NCBI RefSeq assembly: GCF_002177135.1
Contig: NZ_MWPH01000003.1
Location: forward strand, 186,001-250,000
Length of the DNA stretch: 64,000 nucleotides
Direction of reading: 5' to 3'
Source of the DNA: Natronolimnobius baerhuensis
Lineage (GTDB): Archaea; Halobacteriota; Halobacteria; Halobacteriales; Natrialbaceae
Positions 60,483-64,000 of this stretch are shown one piece after another; the first letter of the stretch is position 1, and each line of letters opens with the position of its first letter. Position numbers and translations under genes: made by a program. The notes below the pieces were generated by a model that was given only the letters and a program-made list of their open reading frames with translations, ran no database searches and was not told the DNA's origin.

Positions 60483-62849
60483 ATGGCACACTCGTCACCT
60501 CGCTCACGCACACACGCACGAACGATCCTCTACGTCGCGCCGACCGACGGGACAGCCCGTTCCGGGGCTGAGACACTCGCACGCGTCACCGCACAGACCG
60601 ACCCTGACCTCGAGTCCACTGTTCAAGCAGTCCAGTCACCTGAGCGCTTGCGCGAGCTAGCGCCGGACGCCGACTGCGTCGTGATCCACGAATCTACAGA
60701 CGAGGAGGTCTCTATGAGCGTCCTCGAGATCGTCTCTGTCTGCGGGGCGACGCCGCTCGTGCTCTTTACCGACGCATCCTACGCCTCCGCGGTCACGCGT
60801 TCGGCAGAGGGTATCGACGGCTACGTTCGCCGCGGCACCGACGACGCCGTTGTCCACCTCGCAGACGAGATTTCGAAGGTGTGTCACAACGAGGCCATCG
60901 GCGGCCCCACCGCGGAGTCGCCGCTCGAGCGGGCGGATTCGGACGCGACTGTCGAGGCTAGTCTCGAGGGTGTAGACCACGACGAGCAGGCCCAGCCAAC
61001 CGCGGACGCAGCTGACACAGCCGAGAGAGCGGACGAGAGCGGTCACGATGACGCCGACGCTGCTGGTGATTCCGGCGCAGGAACCGACACCGGCACAGGC
61101 ACCGACGCTGGCGCACTCGAGGAGTCCGTTGCCCACCCCGAGCAGACAATCGATGGCGGGGGTGCGGCTAGCGCTCCCCCTGTCATCGGCACCGACCGAC
61201 AGGCCATGCGCGCCGATCCCAGAACGGCGACCGCGCTGCTCGAGACGACTGCCAGAATCGTCGACTGCCGGGACCGGGAACTACTCTTTGGCCGCGTCGT
61301 CGAGGGCGCGGTCGGCGTTCTCGGCTTTCGTCACTGCTGGCTTTCGACCGTCCACTTCGGCGAACTGGTCCCGCGCGCTGCGTCGCCAGCGGTTCCGGGA
61401 CACGCCCTCGAGTCCACTGCCGTCGATGGCCCGCTCGGAACGGCGTTCAAGGCGGGTGAACCGACTCGTATCGACGACGTGCGCGACCATCCGGATATTC
61501 GGCTGCCGATTGAGGGTGCTCGCTCGCTGTGTAGCGTCCCGGTTGGCGATATCGGCGTGATTCGAATCGTCGCCGACACGGAGGCCGCGTTTGACGACAT
61601 GGACGTGGCGCTCTTGCAGGGCCTCTGTAACGCCGCAGCAGCCGTTCTCCAGCGCAACTGGGACGAGATGGGCGTCGTCAACGCTCGCAATCAACTGGAA
61701 CGGGAAGTCGAGCGCCTCGAGTCCGAACGCGAGCAGTTCGCCGCCGCCGCAGAGCAACTCGCGAGCGAGCGGGATCGAATCGCAGCCGAACGCGACCAGT
61801 TGCTCACGCTCGTCGAAGACGTCGCCAAACCGACGCTGCGTTATGACATCGCCGACGGCCAGGCCATCATCCGCGATGTCAACGAGGCCGTCGAAGCCGT
61901 CTTCGGTGACGACCCCGACGCCGTCCGCGGCCAGCCAGTCGAGGCGTACGTCGTCCCCGACGGCCTCGAGGAGCGAGCCGAAACGCTCGCCGACGCGCTG
62001 GCTGCGACCGAGCAGTACCAGATTCTCGACCAGCGCGACACCGTTGAGGGGGTCCGCGATTTCATGCTGACGATCATCCCACTCGAGCAGGCAGCCGACG
62101 CGCCAGCGGCCGCCGACTGCGAAGGCCTGCTCGTCTACGACGATATCACCGAGTCCAAGCGACGAGAACTCGAACTCGCCGCCGCGAACGCCCGTCTCGA
62201 GCGAGTCGCCGATCTGATCGACGACGACCTCGAGCAGCCGCTGTCGACGGCACGAAACTACCGTGAACTGGCCGCCAAGACGGGCAGTAACGATCACTTC
62301 GCCGTGATCGCGGAGGCCCACGAGCAACTCGCGGCGCGACTCGAGGATCTCGAGGCCGTCGCCGCGTGGGACGATGCCTCGGACGAGACGGAGCCGATTG
62401 CGCTGCAGGACGTTGCCCGACGCGCGTGGACCGATATCGACACGGGCAACGCGCAGTTAGTTGCAGAGGATGACCTCATTCTCGAGGCCGACAGAGCGGA
62501 CTTACGGGAGTTATTCGAGTACGTGCTTGACGCTGCGATTGACGACGACGGCAGGTCGGACACCGACGAGGAGACGCCGGCGACGATCACCGTCGGCGCG
62601 ACTGACGACGGCTTTTACGTGGCCGGTGATCGACCGACGGGCACTGAGAACGCAACTGGCGACGGCCGGCAGGACGCGCCCACACCCGGCCGATTAACTG
62701 CCTCCGATGGTGCCGGCGTGCAACTCGGGCTGGTCGAGCGAATCGCCGACCAGCACGGCTGGGACATCGGCGTCGCCGAAGACGATGACGGGACCGCATT
62801 CGCGTTCCGCGGGGTCGACGCGATCAGCGTGAACCGAAATCGAGTGTAG
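60483..62849 (+). CDS. GAF/PAS signal-transduction protein, degenerate histidine kinase
   Basis: 788 residues. Residues 1-135 look like a receiver-type fold (ILYVAPTDGTARSGAETLAR) with Asp59 in LAPDADCVVIHES of uncertain value; 140-240 is an acidic linker; a GAF domain spans about 255-395; a coiled coil (LEREVERLESEREQFAAAAE) spans 395-440; a PAS domain spans 445-560. The C-terminus matches haloarchaeal histidine kinases, but the box usually SHDLRNPL reads DDDLEQPL at residues 580-587, so the phospho-acceptor His is Asp581. The N box has Asp for Asn (YVLDAAID) and the ATP-lid glycines are altered, so it is probably a pseudokinase sensor. Confidence 0.85.
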   Translation: MAHSSPRSRTHARTILYVAPTDGTARSGAETLARVTAQTDPDLESTVQAVQSPERLRELAPDADCVVIHESTDEEVSMSVLEIVSVCGATPLVLFTDASYASAVTRSAEGIDGYVRRGTDDAVVHLADEISKVCHNEAIGGPTAESPLERADSDATVEASLEGVDHDEQAQPTADAADTAERADESGHDDADAAGDSGAGTDTGTGTDAGALEESVAHPEQTIDGGGAASAPPVIGTDRQAMRADPRTATALLETTARIVDCRDRELLFGRVVEGAVGVLGFRHCWLSTVHFGELVPRAASPAVPGHALESTAVDGPLGTAFKAGEPTRIDDVRDHPDIRLPIEGARSLCSVPVGDIGVIRIVADTEAAFDDMDVALLQGLCNAAAAVLQRNWDEMGVVNARNQLEREVERLESEREQFAAAAEQLASERDRIAAERDQLLTLVEDVAKPTLRYDIADGQAIIRDVNEAVEAVFGDDPDAVRGQPVEAYVVPDGLEERAETLADALAATEQYQILDQRDTVEGVRDFMLTIIPLEQAADAPAAADCEGLLVYDDITESKRRELELAAANARLERVADLIDDDLEQPLSTARNYRELAAKTGSNDHFAVIAEAHEQLAARLEDLEAVAAWDDASDETEPIALQDVARRAWTDIDTGNAQLVAEDDLILEADRADLRELFEYVLDAAIDDDGRSDTDEETPATITVGATDDGFYVAGDRPTGTENATGDGRQDAPTPGRLTASDGAGVQLGLVERIADQHGWDIGVAEDDDGTAFAFRGVDAISVNRNRV

Positions 62850-62927
62850 CCGGCGCTGGGACTCGAGTTGTACGTACGTAGCGCAGTGTTTGAGAAAATT
62901 CATGTATCCATCGTAACTTGTTCTGGT

Positions 62928-63098
62928 ATGAACCGCACAGAACTGTTCCTCGCGATTATCGCGTACACGCTCATCGTGCAGGTGTTCGTCGACGGCAGCG
63001 GAGACGTCTCGTTCGCGTACCTCCCGCTTTTCGTCCTCTTGTTTGCCCTCCCGATATTCGTCGTCCTCGACCTGCTGAAAAACCCGCAGTTCGAGTAG
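62928..63098 (+). CDS. Small two-helix membrane protein, 56 aa
   Basis: From the ATG at 62928 (MNRTELFLAIIAYTLIVQVF) the protein has hydrophobic segments at about 5-21 and 29-48 and ends LLKNPQFE. Composition and ending are typical of small haloarchaeal membrane proteins. It is convergent with rfcS, one base separating the two. Function unknown. Confidence 0.68.
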   Translation: MNRTELFLAIIAYTLIVQVFVDGSGDVSFAYLPLFVLLFALPIFVVLDLLKNPQFE

Positions 63099-63099
63099 C

Positions 63100-64000
63100 C
63101 TATTCGCCGTCGCCCTCGAGCGCCAGCGACGCGAGCAGCGCCTCGAGTTGCAGGCGCTCGTTTGCACCCTCAGTGATCCGGTAGTCGACCTCGCCGAGGC
63201 GCTCGAGGAGCCGAACTGTGGCTTGCTCGGAGATGTCGAACTCCCAGGCGGAGCGATGGAGTTGGTCAATCACGTCGCCGCCGGCCAGTCCGCGGTCCAT
63301 CAGCAGGTCCTCGAGTGCGGCGCGGGCGGCGGTGAAGTCGCCGCCGATGGCGTGGGTCACCATCTCCTCGACCTCCTCCGGGCGCGCGGTGGCGGTAATC
63401 GCGAAGACGGTTTCCTCGTCGACGGTTTCGCCCATCACGGCCGCGGCCTGCAGGGCGTTGATCGCCTTGCGCATGTCGCCGTCTGCCGCGTAGACGAGCG
63501 CGTCGACGCCGTCGTCGGTGACTTCGATATCTTGGTCGGCGGCGATTTCGCGCACCTGCGCCTCGATTGCGGTCTCGGTAAGTTGGGTGAATCGGAACAC
63601 CGCACAGCGAGATTGAATCGGATCGATAATCTGACTCGAGTAGTTACAGGAGAGGATAAAGCGGGTGTTGTTGGAGAACTGCTCCATCGTCCGGCGCAGC
63701 GCTGACTGAGCGTCAGAAGTGAGCGCGTCCGCCTCGTCCAGAAAGATGATCCGGTGGTCGTAGCCGCCGAAGGAGGAGCGCGCGAAGTCTTTGATCCGGT
63801 CGCGGACGACGTCGATGCCGCGCTGATCGGAGGCATTGAGCTCGAGGAAGTTCTCGCGCCAGTCGTCGTCGTAGACTTCGCGGGCGATAGCCTGTGCAGC
63901 CGTCGTTTTTCCTGTTCCGGCTGGGCCTGCAAACATGAGATGCGGCAAGTCGTCCTGCTCGACGTACCGTTGCAGGCGCGGGACGATGTTCTCGTGGCCC
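63100..64000 (-). CDS. rfcS: Replication factor C small subunit, N-terminus outside the window
   Basis: The frame is open to the last base, so about 300 C-terminal residues are visible and the first part is missing. It begins [20 protein letters not shown], then Walker [15 protein letters not shown], Walker [25 protein letters not shown], and the SRC motif in [15 protein letters not shown] small subunits load the PCNA clamp on primed DNA. The C-terminal helical domain ends [13 protein letters not shown]. All AAA+ motifs visible are intact. Confidence 0.95.
   Translation of the reverse strand, partial: GHENIVPRLQRYVEQDDLPHLMFAGPAGTGKTTAAQAIAREVYDDDWRENFLELNASDQRGIDVVRDRIKDFARSSFGGYDHRIIFLDEADALTSDAQSALRRTMEQFSNNTRFILSCNYSSQIIDPIQSRCAVFRFTQLTETAIEAQVREIAADQDIEVTDDGVDALVYAADGDMRKAINALQAAAVMGETVDEETVFAITATARPEEVEEMVTHAIGGDFTAARAALEDLLMDRGLAGGDVIDQLHRSAWEFDISEQATVRLLERLGEVDYRITEGANERLQLEALLASLALEGDGE

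Noticed and set aside
1-64000. CRISPR arrays, insertion sequences, integrases
   Set aside because: I looked for regularly spaced direct repeats of 25-40 bases and for transposase or integrase motifs in the translated frames and found none. The CARF-like regulator is not accompanied by cas genes.
1-64000. Very frequent CTCGAG hexamers
   Set aside because: They are spread through coding DNA at Leu-Glu, Ser-Arg and similar codon pairs and seem to be a lineage-wide base preference rather than a local element.

Overview
The window is GC-rich, gene-dense archaeal DNA that reads as a haloarchaeal main chromosome. The proteins are strongly acidic, the lipoproteins carry Tat-type signals with an LAGC lipobox, many genes have a TATA-like box about 28 bases before the start codon (leaderless transcripts), and the information-processing set is archaeal (Orc1/Cdc6, PolD small subunit, RFC, Hef, Hel308, KEOPS Cgi121, archaeal AlaS, PurO). 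The great abundance of CTCGAG suggests the Natrialbaceae group, which is an inference. I see no CRISPR array, transposase or integrase.

Layout. 1-10 kb: two paralogous HTTM membrane proteins flank the repair helicase/nuclease Hef, followed by a DCC-family protein, small enzymes and malate dehydrogenase. 10-24 kb: ferredoxin, phosphate permease, the Hel308-Cgi121 pair, a VIT1-like/DUF211 pair, an old-yellow-enzyme, a rhodanese lipoprotein, tRNA-Gln, a tandem-HNH protein, PurO, and cysE preceded by a cysteine-rich small ORF. 24-42 kb: metabolic genes (phosphohexomutase, LarB, type 2 IPP isomerase, RpiA, tryptophanase, aspartate kinase), a MacB-like ABC pair, transporters, and several very small proteins. 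41.8-43 kb: a CARF-like/winged-helix regulator divergent from a second HTH gene across palindromic DNA.

43-51 kb is the replication-origin locus: polD1 (DP1), signal peptidase and orc1 on one side; about 870 bases of non-coding DNA with inverted origin-recognition boxes and a CTAG-rich, AT-rich core; and oapA-oapB-oapC on the other. 51-64 kb: small hypothetical genes, an iron-type ABC substrate-binding protein and permease under DtxR-type operators, a methyltransferase, alaS, a large GAF/PAS protein that looks like a pseudo-histidine-kinase, and the 3' part of rfcS at the window edge.

Most interesting signals. (1) The origin-box motif also occurs as inverted pairs inside the coding sequences of Orc1 and PolD1, where it encodes similar peptides in disordered linkers; single copies lie in hef and in several intergenic regions. 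(2) A probably leaderless 56-codon ORF with three consecutive cysteine codons overlaps the start of cysE, which suggests a cysteine-sensing attenuator. (3) A CARF-like regulator with palindromic operators lies away from any visible CRISPR locus. (4) A histidine-kinase-like protein lacks the phospho-acceptor histidine.
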